Source of the DNA: an uncultured Prevotellaceae bacterium
GTDB taxonomy: Bacteria; Bacteroidota; Bacteroidia; Bacteroidales; Bacteroidaceae
NCBI GenBank assembly: GCA_902792855.1
Contig: CADBBP010000074.1
Location: 1 to 41,818, forward strand
Reading direction: 5' to 3'
DNA length: 41,818 nt
Numbering within the stretch: position 1 is the stretch's first letter; each line of letters starts with the position of its first letter. The notes under the pieces were generated by a model. It worked only from the letters and a program-made list of their open reading frames with translations, did no database searches and was not told the origin of the DNA. Below are positions 17,747 through 33,622 of the stretch, one piece after another. Position numbers and translations under genes: made by a program.

Positions 17747-18625
17747 ATGAGAAAAAGTACCATCCTTCTTTTCTGCCTGGCATGCTTCGTCATAAGCATG
17801 ACCCTTGGCTGCAAGGACAAGAAACCGGAGGTGGAACCCCCTGTTGTTGTGGTGGACACCATGGAAATCGTGGACACCGTGCCACAAGTGGTGATTGACA
17901 CCGTGCCGGAGACAGCGCGAGACAGCCTCATCTCCGCCACCCCCGTGCCAAAGGCCGCCGACGAGCTGTTCGACGACTTCCTCTTCCTTTTCACAGCCAA
18001 CAAGAAACTGCAGTATGAAAGGGTCGATTTCCCTTTGCCGGTCTTCGAGGGCGACAGCCAAAGCAAAATTGAGAAGAAAGACTGGAAAATGGAGCGATTC
18101 TTCTCCGAGCAGGAGTTCTACACCCTCATCCTCGACGACGAGAGCCAGCTCGAGTTGCCCAAGGACACCACCATCGACAGCGTGGTGGTGGAGAAAATCC
18201 TGCTTCGGGCAAAGACCGTCGAGCAGCATGTCTTCAACAGGAACAACGGGCAGTGGCGCCTCACCGGCATCAACAGGAACACCATGTTCCAAAATCAAAA
18301 CAAGTCATTCCTCGCTTTTTACGAGCGCTTCGCATCCGACTCCATCTTCCAGCAGCAGAGCATCCACGACCCCGTGGAGGCCGTGCTGCCAGACCCCGAT
18401 GACGACTATGCCATGATGGAGGGAGAGTTTCATCCCGAGCAATGGGATGAGTTCAAACCATTTTTCCTGCCCAGCGACACCATCTACAATGTCATCTACG
18501 GGCAGAAATACAGGCGTTCAAAGCAGAAACTTTTCATCATCAGGGGGCTCGCCAACGGCTTCGAGACAGAGATGACTTTCAAGCAGATGGATGGAAAGTG
18601 GATGCTTGTGAAAATTGTAGAATAA
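17747..18625 (+). CDS. Lipoprotein, DUF4348-like
   Basis: 292-residue protein starting MRKSTILLFCLACFVISMTLGC: a lipoprotein signal with the lipid-anchored Cys at residue 22. The longer open frame upstream is rejected because the promoter box at 17709 lies inside it. After a Pro/Val/Thr-rich spacer the mature part begins ADELFDDFLFLFTANKKLQYERVDFPLPVF and is closest in my recollection to the Bacteroidetes family DUF4348, which has no known function. That run is split here as ADELFDDFLFLFTAN and KKLQYERVDFPLPVF. It is the first gene of a long run leading into murB (8 bases on), so it may act in the cell envelope. Confidence 0.8.
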   Translation: MRKSTILLFCLACFVISMTLGCKDKKPEVEPPVVVVDTMEIVDTVPQVVIDTVPETARDSLISATPVPKAADELFDDFLFLFTANKKLQYERVDFPLPVFEGDSQSKIEKKDWKMERFFSEQEFYTLILDDESQLELPKDTTIDSVVVEKILLRAKTVEQHVFNRNNGQWRLTGINRNTMFQNQNKSFLAFYERFASDSIFQQQSIHDPVEAVLPDPDDDYAMMEGEFHPEQWDEFKPFFLPSDTIYNVIYGQKYRRSKQKLFIIRGLANGFETEMTFKQMDGKWMLVKIVE

Positions 18626-18633
18626 GTAAGCAC

Positions 18634-19647
18634 ATGAAAGACTACGAGCATTTCAACCTCATAGAGCACAACACTTTCGGCATCAACGCGACATGCCGTA
18701 GGTTCGTGGAGTTTGACAACGAAGAGGAGGTGACGCCGTTCCTTTGCTCCCTCACCGACAACGACTTGCCGTTGCTCATCCTCGGGGCGGGAAGCAACCT
18801 TCTGCTAACCAAGGATTTTGATGGGACGGTGCTCCACTCGGCCATCAAGGGGGTGGAGAGCAAATGCGACAACGGCTTCGTGTACCTCACCTGCGGTTCC
18901 GGGGAGACGTGGGATGACATCGTGGCCCTGTGCATCGACCATGGATGGCATGGCATGGAGAACCTCTCGCACATCCCTGGAGAAGTGGGGGCCTCCGCCG
19001 TGCAGAACATCGGGGCCTACGGAGTGGAGGTCAAGGACCTCATCTGGAGCATCGATGCCATCGAGGTGTCCACAGGGCTGAGGGTGGTCATCCCACGCAG
19101 TGAATGCGAATATGCCTACCGCGACAGCAGGTTCAAGCATGACTGGAAAAACCAGTTCTTCATCACTGCTGTCACCTACCGCCTCTCCGAGACCTTCAAT
19201 CCCACGCTTGAATATGGAAACATCAAGCAGCAACTCCATGCAAAGGGAGTGGAAAACCCCACGGCAAGGCAACTCCGGGAGGCTGTCATCGACATCAGGA
19301 ACGAAAAGTTGCCCGACCCCAAGGTGACGGGAAATGCCGGCAGTTTCTTTGTCAACCCCGTTGTTGACAGGGAGCAATACCTGAAACTGGTGGCGGCATA
19401 TCCCGACATGCCGCATTACTATGTGGACGAGAACCACGAGAAAATCCCTGCTGGATGGCTCATCGACAAATGCGGCTGGAAGGGGCGCTCATTGGGAAAT
19501 GCGGGTGTGCACGACAAGCAGGCCCTTGTGCTCGTCAACAAGGGAGGAGCCTCCGGTCAGGAGGTGCTCAAACTGTGTGAGGCCATCAGGGAAGACGTCC
19601 TGGGAAAGTTCGGCATCAAAATATACACGGAGGTCAACATCGTCTAA
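18634..19647 (+). CDS. murB: UDP-N-acetylenolpyruvoylglucosamine reductase
   Basis: FAD enzyme that reduces the enolpyruvyl group with NADPH to give UDP-N-acetylmuramate in peptidoglycan precursor synthesis. It has 338 residues, as in the E. coli-type (type I) enzyme. FAD-binding signatures: LGAGSNLLLTKDF and IPGEVGASAVQNIGAYGVEV. Substrate and catalytic region: YRDSRFK, GNAGSFFVNPVV with the proton-donor Ser, and AGWLIDKCGWKG. The C-terminal catalytic Glu lies in YTEVNIV at the end. The start is ATG 18634, 8 bases after the lipoprotein stop; an earlier in-frame ATG lies inside that gene and is less likely. Confidence 0.97.
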   Translation: MKDYEHFNLIEHNTFGINATCRRFVEFDNEEEVTPFLCSLTDNDLPLLILGAGSNLLLTKDFDGTVLHSAIKGVESKCDNGFVYLTCGSGETWDDIVALCIDHGWHGMENLSHIPGEVGASAVQNIGAYGVEVKDLIWSIDAIEVSTGLRVVIPRSECEYAYRDSRFKHDWKNQFFITAVTYRLSETFNPTLEYGNIKQQLHAKGVENPTARQLREAVIDIRNEKLPDPKVTGNAGSFFVNPVVDREQYLKLVAAYPDMPHYYVDENHEKIPAGWLIDKCGWKGRSLGNAGVHDKQALVLVNKGGASGQEVLKLCEAIREDVLGKFGIKIYTEVNIV

Positions 19648-19659
19648 CATCACCTGCCT

Positions 19660-20421
19660 ATGAGAATCACCATCCTCGGCTCAGGCACCTCGGGGGGAGT
19701 TCCCAGCGTGGGCTGCCGCTGCGAAGTGTGCAGGAGCGACGACCCCCGCGACAACAGGTTGCGCTCGTCGGCACTCATAGAGACAAATACCACCCGGGTG
19801 CTCATAGACTGCGGTCCCGACTTCAGACAGCAAATCATGCCCTTCGACTTCCAGCGCATCGATGCCGTGCTGCTCACACACATACACTACGACCATGTGG
19901 CCGGCATCGACGACATCCGGCCTTTTTGCGTCTTCGGCCCCATCAATGTCTATGCCGACGAACGGACGGCCAAGGCGCTACACACCACCATGCCTTATTG
20001 CTTCGGGGAGCACCTCTACCCGGGTGTGCCACTGCTCAACCTGCAAGCCATCAAACCCCACGAGCCGCTGCAGGTGGGCGACATCACCATTCTCCCGTTC
20101 CTGGTGATGCACGGCAAACTGCCCATACTCGCCTTCAGAATAGGCAAACTGGCATACATCACCGACATGAAAACCATCGATGAGGCGGAAATGCCTTACT
20201 TGGAGGGCGTGGAGACACTCGTGGTCAACGCGTTGAGAAAAAATAAGCAGCACCACTCGCACCAGACCTTGGAGGAGGCGGTGGCTTTCGCATCAAGGGT
20301 GGGTGCAGAGCGCACAGTCGTCATCCACATGTCGCATGGCATTGGGCTGCACGCCGACACGACGGAGACACTGCCGCCAAAAGTGTGTCTGGCACACGAC
20401 GGCCTCATGATGGAGGTGTGA
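19660..20421 (+). CDS. PhnP-like metallo-beta-lactamase fold hydrolase
   Basis: 253-residue cytoplasmic metallohydrolase. It begins with the strand MRITILGSGTSGG and a Cys cluster (VGCRCEVCR), as in PhnP-type phosphodiesterases where the cysteines bind an extra zinc. The core metal motif is THIHYDHVAG (His74, His76, Asp78, His79). Later ligands are MHG near residue 149, ITDMK around 168-172 and IHMSHG toward the end. PhnP itself cleaves phosphoribosyl cyclic phosphate in phosphonate use, but no other phn gene is here, so the substrate is open (a cyclic phosphodiester is a reasonable guess). It lies 12 bases after murB and 2 bases before the next gene. Confidence 0.88.
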   Translation: MRITILGSGTSGGVPSVGCRCEVCRSDDPRDNRLRSSALIETNTTRVLIDCGPDFRQQIMPFDFQRIDAVLLTHIHYDHVAGIDDIRPFCVFGPINVYADERTAKALHTTMPYCFGEHLYPGVPLLNLQAIKPHEPLQVGDITILPFLVMHGKLPILAFRIGKLAYITDMKTIDEAEMPYLEGVETLVVNALRKNKQHHSHQTLEEAVAFASRVGAERTVVIHMSHGIGLHADTTETLPPKVCLAHDGLMMEV

Positions 20422-20423
20422 CC

Positions 20424-20852
20424 ATGGCAAGGGGCATGCAGATAGCCGCAAGTGTGCTCATGCTGCTCATCGGAGGGCTGACATACCTCCTTTTCAGACC
20501 CACGACCTTGGTGCTCTTCCAACTTGTGCGCCTCATGGGACTGGAAGATGCGGTGATGCGATGGAGGGAGGAGGTGGCCGGGGCAAGGATGCCGGAATTT
20601 GTCGTCTATTGCCTCCCCAATGGCTTGTGGGCTGCGGCATACGTGCTGCTCATCCACGCACTGCTCATGGGGCAACCTGCAAAAACAAGGCTCCTGGCAG
20701 TAGCCGTCATACCGCTCATCGGGGCGGGGGCGGAGGCCATGCAGGCATTTGGCTTCCTGCCGGGAACATACGACAACGGCGACATGGCCTGCCTGCTCGC
20801 CCCCCTTGCTGCCTACGCAGCATTCATTTACAAACAACATGACAACAACTGA
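20424..20852 (+). CDS. Small VanZ-like integral membrane protein
   Basis: 142-residue membrane protein with four hydrophobic helices (about residues 5-20, 60-76, 83-99 and 117-133). The pattern GAGAEAMQAFGFLPGTYDNGD (split as GAGAEAMQAF and GFLPGTYDNGD) resembles the E-x-x-Q ... GTxDxxD signature of VanZ-like proteins, whose role is unclear apart from teicoplanin resistance in one case. The start is ATG 20424, two bases after the previous stop; a longer version would overlap that gene. It ends 5 bases before the AAA ATPase. The similarity is weak, so this is a suggestion only. Confidence 0.7.
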   Translation: MARGMQIAASVLMLLIGGLTYLLFRPTTLVLFQLVRLMGLEDAVMRWREEVAGARMPEFVVYCLPNGLWAAAYVLLIHALLMGQPAKTRLLAVAVIPLIGAGAEAMQAFGFLPGTYDNGDMACLLAPLAAYAAFIYKQHDNN

Positions 20853-20857
20853 ACAAA

Positions 20858-21922
20858 ATGGCAAATTTTTTCACGAACAAGCAAGTGACCATCATCGTCT
20901 GCTGTGTGGCGGCGGTCTTCGTCTGTATGGGATTAATCACCATTGTGGCAGAACTTGCTGAAGATGACGACACCGGAAAGCAGTTGGTGATGGACAACCA
21001 AGGCAGCGACGAAAGTGGAAGAAAATACAAGTTTGAAAACAAGGATTACCGCTCGGAGGGAGCAGGCAACGAGGACAGCGTCGTGGTGAACAAGCCTCTT
21101 GAGGGAGACCCCTACAAGGAGCTTGAGGAACTCGTTGGCCTCACATCCGTGAAAGAGGAGGTGAAATCGCTCGCCAATTTCGTCAAGGTGCAGAAAATGA
21201 GGGAGAAGAAGGGGCTGAAGACCCCCAAGTTGTCTTATCACCTCGTTTTCACGGGAAGCCCCGGAACGGGAAAGACCACCGTGGCAAGAATTGTGGCGAG
21301 AATATACAAAGACCTCGGCATCCTGAAAAAGGGACACCTCGTGGAGACGGACAGGTCGGGGCTGATTGGTGAGTATGTGGGTCAGACGGCGCCAAGGGTG
21401 AACCAAATTTGCGACTCCGCGCTCAATGGCGTGCTCTTCATCGACGAGGCATACGCCATCACGCAAAACGACAAGGGGAGCGACTATGGAGCCGAGGCTG
21501 TGGCAACATTGCTCAAGAGGATGGAGGACGACAGAGACCGCCTCGTCGTCATCGTTGCCGGATACACCAACGAGATGAAGCATTTCATCGAGTCCAACCC
21601 GGGCCTCCAGTCCAGGTTCAACAAGTACATCAATTTCCCCGACTACACACCAGCCGAACTGTTCGACATCTTCCGCCTGTACCTCAAGAAAAACGAGTAC
21701 ACCATCACGAAGGAGGCCGCACAATACATGAAGAACGAACTCGAATACGTGGTGAAGAACAAAAGCCGCAATTTTGGCAACGCCCGTTATGTGAGAAACG
21801 TTTTCGAGAAAGCCATTCAGTGCCAGGCCGACAGGGTCTCGCAGATGAAAAATGTCTCCGACGACCAACTTGTTGAAATCACACTCGCCGACATCAAGGA
21901 GGGAATGAAACTCACTCACTAA
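20858..21922 (+). CDS. Membrane-anchored CbbX/SpoVK-type AAA+ ATPase
   Basis: 354-residue AAA+ protein. It starts with one membrane helix (about residues 9-31, VTIIVCCVAAVFVCMGLITIV) and an acidic, flexible stretch to about residue 80. The single AAA module then begins at YKELEELVGLTSVKEEV. Walker A is GSPGTGKTT (about 132-140), Walker B GVLFIDEAY (about 191-199), sensor 1 VVIVAGYTNEM, and the Arg-finger region SNPGLQSRFNKY. The C-terminal lid is FGNARYVRNVFEKAI. The family includes CbbX (Rubisco activase) and SpoVK, which remodel protein assemblies. There is no Rubisco here, so the client is unknown. It is unusual in being tethered to the inner membrane and placed between a VanZ-like and an outer-membrane-type gene. 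Confidence 0.9.
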   Translation: MANFFTNKQVTIIVCCVAAVFVCMGLITIVAELAEDDDTGKQLVMDNQGSDESGRKYKFENKDYRSEGAGNEDSVVVNKPLEGDPYKELEELVGLTSVKEEVKSLANFVKVQKMREKKGLKTPKLSYHLVFTGSPGTGKTTVARIVARIYKDLGILKKGHLVETDRSGLIGEYVGQTAPRVNQICDSALNGVLFIDEAYAITQNDKGSDYGAEAVATLLKRMEDDRDRLVVIVAGYTNEMKHFIESNPGLQSRFNKYINFPDYTPAELFDIFRLYLKKNEYTITKEAAQYMKNELEYVVKNKSRNFGNARYVRNVFEKAIQCQADRVSQMKNVSDDQLVEITLADIKEGMKLTH

Positions 21923-21943
21923 TTTTATACACTCTATCAATTC

Positions 21944-22681
21944 ATGAGAAAGTTATTTTTTTTATGCTTCGCGTTCTTGCTGACGGGAGCCAGTGCACAG
22001 AACATTCAAATGCATTATGACTTGGGAAAGGTCATTGAAGACGACCTGCAAGGAAGACCAAGTTTTACAACCACGGTGGAACTTTTCAAGCCCGACAAAT
22101 GGGGAAGCACCTTCTTCTTTGTCGATCTCGACTATCTGCACGACGGAGTGGCGGGAGCATACTGGGAGGTTGCAAGGGAAGTGAACATCACAAGCAACAA
22201 GCAGTGGGCGGCACACGTGGAATACAATGGAGGTTCGACATCCAGCAAATTTACCAATATGTCAACACGATACCAGCACGCCTTCCTTGCCGGACCGGCT
22301 TGGAACATCGCCTCTGCCGACTATTCCAAGACGCTGTCCTTGCAGGCCATGTACAAATACTATTTCAAGGGGCAGAACCCTTGGAACAGGCCCTACAGCG
22401 GCTTCCAGGCCACTGCAATATGGGGCGTGCATTTCTCACAGAGGATGTTTTCGTTCTTGGGCTTCATCGATTGTTGGTACGACCGCAGCGTGCGAGGCAA
22501 CTGGATTACCATCTCGGAGCCGCAGCTGTGGTTCAACGTCAATGCGCTGAAGGGGTGCAAGGACATCAACCTCAGCTTGGGAACGGAGGTGGAAATCAGC
22601 AACAATTTCGTCTTCGACGACAAGGGGAGAAACGACAAGTTTCACGCCATCCCCACCATCGCGGCAAAATGGACTTTCTGA
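21944..22681 (+). CDS. DUF5020 family outer-membrane-type protein
   Basis: 245-residue protein with a signal peptide (MRKLFFLCFAFLLTGASAQ). The mature part is rich in amphipathic beta strands with aromatic girdles (TTTVELFKPDKWGSTFFFVD, GAYWEVAREVN, AAHVEYNGG, LWFNVNALKG) and ends in Phe after Trp-Thr (AAKWTF), as outer-membrane barrels do. The pattern matches the Bacteroidetes family DUF5020, distantly like Tsx nucleoside channels. It probably forms a small outer-membrane channel. It lies 21 bases after the AAA gene and overlaps the possible start of the following ABC gene by 13 bases. Confidence 0.85.
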   Translation: MRKLFFLCFAFLLTGASAQNIQMHYDLGKVIEDDLQGRPSFTTTVELFKPDKWGSTFFFVDLDYLHDGVAGAYWEVAREVNITSNKQWAAHVEYNGGSTSSKFTNMSTRYQHAFLAGPAWNIASADYSKTLSLQAMYKYYFKGQNPWNRPYSGFQATAIWGVHFSQRMFSFLGFIDCWYDRSVRGNWITISEPQLWFNVNALKGCKDINLSLGTEVEISNNFVFDDKGRNDKFHAIPTIAAKWTF

Positions 22682-22724
22682 CAAGCGTTGTGCACAAATC
22701 AAGCAGTATCGAAGGGAGACGGTC

Positions 22725-24460
22725 TTGACGCCCGTCTTCACCTCCCTTGAGGTGGTCATAGACGTGCTCATACCGTACATCACGGCCAAACTCATCGACT
22801 TGGGCATCAACGCCGGCGACATGCAAAACGTCTATCTCTTCGGAGGCACCATGCTCGCCATGGCTTTCCTGAGCCTCTATTTCGGCATCAAGGCCGGACA
22901 ATTCTCCGCCTACGCATCGACCGGCTTCGCCGCCAACCTCAGGGAGGCCATGTACACCAACATACAGACGTTCTCCTTCTCCGACATTGACAAGTTCAGC
23001 ACCTCGGGACTTGTCACCAGGATGACCACGGATGTCTCCAACTTGCAAAGCGCCTTCCAGCAACTGCTCAGGATTACTGTCAGGGCACCTCTGCGAATGC
23101 TTTTCAGCATTTGCATGTGCTTTGTCATCGATGCAAGGATGAGTGTCATCTTCATCATTGCCTTGGTCATCTTGTCGATTTTCCTCTACCTGCTCATCAG
23201 CAAGGTGTCGGGATTGTTCAAAATGGTCTTCGAGCGATACGACGAACTCAACAAGAGCGTGCAGGAAAACATCTCGGGGATAAGGGTTGTCAAAGCTTTC
23301 GTCAGGGAGGAATACGAGAACCACAAGTTCCTCGCAGCGGCAGAGGCTCTCTACAAACTGTATGTCAAGACGGAAGGTCTCATGGCACTCAACCACCCTG
23401 TCATGAACCTCGTCGTATATGCCTGCATCATAGCCATTTCGTGGTTTGGAGCGCAGTTCGTTGTCGGAGGGACGCTCACCACGGGTGAAATCACCTCGCT
23501 CTTCACCTACGTCATGAGCATCCTCATGTCGCTCATGATGCTCAGCATGATTTTTGTCATGCTCACGCAGAGTGCGGCAAGCGGACAGAGGGTGGCGGAG
23601 GTCATCAACGAGAAGGCCGACATCTGCAACCCCAAGCACCCGGCCATGGAAGTGGAAAACGGAAACGTCGATTTCAACCATGTGTTCTTCTCTTACAAGG
23701 GAGGGAGTGGAGAGTACGCCATCCAGAACATCTCATTCCATGTCAAGTCGGGGGAGACCATCGGCGTCATTGGTGGTACGGGTAGTGGAAAGTCGTCGCT
23801 CGTCAACCTTGTCAGTCGCCTGTATGATGTCTCCAAGGGAAATGTCATGGTGGGCGGCAAGGACGTCAGGCAATACGACTTGCAAACGCTACGAAATGCC
23901 GTGGCTGTCGTGTTGCAGAAAAACACGCTCTTCTCGGGAACCATCCTCGACAACCTCCGATGGGGAAATGCAGACGCCACGGAGGAGGAGTGCAGGGAAG
24001 CCTGCAGGATGGCATGCGCCGACGAGTTCATCGAACAGATGCCGGATGGGTACGACACCCACATCGAACAGGGAGGAACCAACGTCTCGGGAGGACAGAA
24101 GCAGAGGCTCTGCATAGCAAGGGCGCTCCTCAAGAAACCACGGGTGCTGGTTCTCGACGACAGCACCAGCGCTTGCGACACGGCAACCGATGCTGCCATT
24201 CAAAGGGCCTTCAGGGAGGACATCCCGAATGTGACAAAGATCATCATCGCACAGCGCATCTCAAGCGTCAGGGAATGCGACCGCATCCTCGTTCTCGACA
24301 AGGGAAAGGTCAGCGGCTTCGACACGCACGACAACCTCTTGCGAAGCAACGCCATCTACCGTGAGATTTACACCATCCAGAACGAGGACGGTGGGGACTT
24401 CGACGAACCGCAGAACAAGCGGCGGGCAAAGAACAGCAACAAACATAAAGCCAAAAAGTC

Positions 24461-24464
<4 letters not shown>
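22725..24464 (+). CDS. ABC exporter half-transporter, degenerate NBD subunit
   Basis: Membrane-plus-ATPase half of a heterodimeric ABC exporter. Six membrane helices (to about residue 290) precede the nucleotide-binding domain: Walker A GGTGSGKSS (about 350), Q-loop VVLQKNTLFSG, signature VSGGQKQRLCIARALL, Walker B VLVLDDSTSA. The catalytic Glu is Asp here and the H-loop His is Gln (IIIAQRIS), so this is the non-hydrolysing site partner. The only in-frame start is TTG 22725, which would cut off the elbow helix. The frame stays open upstream through QIKQYRRET (22695-22721), and ATG 22669 in another frame encodes MDFLTSVV, so one missing base near 22690 is suspected. Its stop overlaps the ATG of the second subunit. 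Confidence 0.88.
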
Positions 24465-28425
<3,961 letters not shown>

Positions 28426-28431
28426 AGACTT

Positions 28432-28485
28432 TGTATAGTTTCTATAGTTACTATAGTTCCTATAGTTTCAATAGTTCCTATTGAC
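28432..28485 (+). repeat. 9-bp tandem array (CCTATAGTT-like), six units
   Basis: Six consecutive 9-base units (TGTATAGTT, TCTATAGTT, ACTATAGTT, CCTATAGTT, TCAATAGTT, CCTATTGAC) fill the space between ligA and the B3/B4 gene. The core CTATAG is palindromic. The same unit recurs at 32301-32344. Confidence 0.9.
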
Positions 28486-28508
28486 ACGATTATAAATAAT
28501 CTGCAAAA

Positions 28509-29174
28509 ATGAATATAAAAGTTTCAGGTGAGATTTTGAATGTTTGTGAGTGTTTCGTGGGGGCTGCTGTGGAAGCGCGGTGCCAGAACTCTCTTTTCTG
28601 CCAGCCATTGTGGGAGGAAATAGATGCCATGTGCAAAAAGTTTCGCGAGGAACTCACCACGGAGACGCTGAAGCAAATCCCTGGCATCGAGGCTACACGG
28701 CGTGTCTATAAAAAGTGTGGCAAGGATCCTTCCAGATACAGACCGTCTGCGGAGGCCCTTATCAGGCGGGTGCTCCAAGGGAAGCCGCTCTATCAGAAAA
28801 ACACGTTTGTTGACCTCATCAACCTCGCCAGCATTGCATACGGATACAGCATCGGAGGCTTCGACGCAGACAAATTCGTGGGCGACACGCTCACACTCGG
28901 TGTCGGAAAGGCCGGCGAACCCTACGAGGGCATCGGCAGGGGAGTGCTCAACATCGAGGGCTTGCCTGTCTATCGTGACGAGTTGGGAGGAGTAGGCACG
29001 CCCACCAGCGACAACGAGCGGACGAAAATCGACCTCGAGACAACGCATCTGCTCATTTTGGTCAATGGCTATGACGGCAACCAAGCCAATGTGAAAGCCA
29101 ATGCGGAATACATTGCTGACTTGCTAAAGAAACACTGTAACTGTCAGGATGTGAACTATTTCATCTATAAATGA
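28509..29174 (+). CDS. Free-standing B3/B4 (PheT editing-like) domain protein
   Basis: 221-residue protein made almost entirely of a B3/B4 domain, the module that in the PheRS beta subunit checks mischarged tRNA-Phe. Visible patterns are EALIRRVLQGKPLYQKNTFVD, split as EALIRRVLQGK and PLYQKNTFVD, then LINLASIAYGYSIGGFD, GEPYEGIG and YRDELGGVGTPTSDNERTKI. Free-standing members (COG3382) occur in many bacteria and are thought to act in trans on tRNA or amino acids, but this is not settled. The gene follows ligA and the repeat array and ends 6 bases before the stop of the beta-galactosidase on the other strand, with no terminator between. Confidence 0.87.
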   Translation: MNIKVSGEILNVCECFVGAAVEARCQNSLFCQPLWEEIDAMCKKFREELTTETLKQIPGIEATRRVYKKCGKDPSRYRPSAEALIRRVLQGKPLYQKNTFVDLINLASIAYGYSIGGFDADKFVGDTLTLGVGKAGEPYEGIGRGVLNIEGLPVYRDELGGVGTPTSDNERTKIDLETTHLLILVNGYDGNQANVKANAEYIADLLKKHCNCQDVNYFIYK

Positions 29175-29180
29175 AGCAAG

Positions 29181-32429
<3,249 letters not shown>

Positions 32430-32431
32430 TT

Positions 32432-33622
32432 ATGAAAATACTTCATACAAGCGACTGGCATCTTGGTCATGAGCATTACAACTATCACCGCCAAGATGAG
32501 TTTGAGGACTTCTTCCGCCAATTGCAACACATCGTGGAAAGTGAGAAGCCCGATGCATTGCTGGTCTCGGGCGACGTCTATCACTCGTCGGTGCCGGCCA
32601 TTTCCACACAGACCATGTACACGGAGGCCATGCTCGCCCTCCATCAGGCATGTCCGCAGATGACCATCGTCGTCACTGCCGGCAACCACGACAGTGCCTC
32701 GCGGTTGGAGGTGGACCGCTCCCTCTGGGGACATTTCAAAGTGCATGTTGTGGGAACGCTCGCCAGAACCCCGGAAGGCGTGGACTTGGACAGGCACATC
32801 CTGCCCATTGGCGACAAAGGGTGGGTGGTGGCCGTGCCACACGTGTTCAAGCAGAATTTCCCACCTGCACCTGACGGCGAAACTGACAGGCAGACGGCTT
32901 TCTTCAAGACACTCATGGAGAGGGTGGGACAACTCAACACCCAGCAAAAGCCTGTCGTGCTGATGGCTCACCTCGCGGTGGCAGAGAAGGTGGGCGATGC
33001 CACGCCTTACGACGTGGGGGGGATGGAGTTCGACGACATCAGCACGTTGACGAAAGGCTACGACTATGCCGCCTTGGGGCACATCCACCAGCCACGCACC
33101 GTCACGCAGGGCAGCAACAAGGCGAGATATTGCGGTTCGCCCCTTCCCATCACCTTCAGGGAGGAGTATGAGCATTCCGTCACCATTGCCGACATCAGCC
33201 ATGGGGAGAACCCCGTTTTGAGGAGCGTTGCCATTCACCCCCTGAGGCACGTGCGGACCATCCCCAAGGAGGCTGTACCTTTCGAGGAGGCCATAGAGAC
33301 CCTTAGGCAACTTGACGATGAGGAGACGGCATACATACAGTTGCATGTCAGAACTGCCAACGGACTGCCCGTTGACTGCAATGAGCGGGCGATAAAGGCG
33401 GCGGAAGGGAAAAAGTGCAGGTTCTGCACCTTCCAACTCATCGATGAGAGGGACAGCACTGCCCGGCGACAGCTCATTGATGTCACACCCGACGAATTCA
33501 AGGCCATGACCCCCATCGAGGTGGCAAGGAGATACCTTGAGGGAAAGGGTCTTCAACCCGATGATTACATCACCATGTTGCAGCAAACCATGGACATTAT
33601 TGAAGAGGAGAAAGCAAGATGA
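32432..33622 (+). CDS. sbcD: Exonuclease subunit SbcD (Mre11-like)
   Basis: Nuclease subunit of the SbcCD complex, which cuts DNA hairpins and protein-blocked DNA ends. 396 residues. The calcineurin-type phosphoesterase motifs are all present: HTSDWHLGH (metal Asp, His), LLVSGDVYH, TAGNHDSASR, LMAHLAVAEK and ALGHIHQPRT. The C-terminal capping domain follows (about 270-396). Its stop overlaps the ATG of sbcC (33619-33622), so the pair is translationally coupled. Confidence 0.96.
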   Translation: MKILHTSDWHLGHEHYNYHRQDEFEDFFRQLQHIVESEKPDALLVSGDVYHSSVPAISTQTMYTEAMLALHQACPQMTIVVTAGNHDSASRLEVDRSLWGHFKVHVVGTLARTPEGVDLDRHILPIGDKGWVVAVPHVFKQNFPPAPDGETDRQTAFFKTLMERVGQLNTQQKPVVLMAHLAVAEKVGDATPYDVGGMEFDDISTLTKGYDYAALGHIHQPRTVTQGSNKARYCGSPLPITFREEYEHSVTIADISHGENPVLRSVAIHPLRHVRTIPKEAVPFEEAIETLRQLDDEETAYIQLHVRTANGLPVDCNERAIKAAEGKKCRFCTFQLIDERDSTARRQLIDVTPDEFKAMTPIEVARRYLEGKGLQPDDYITMLQQTMDIIEEEKAR

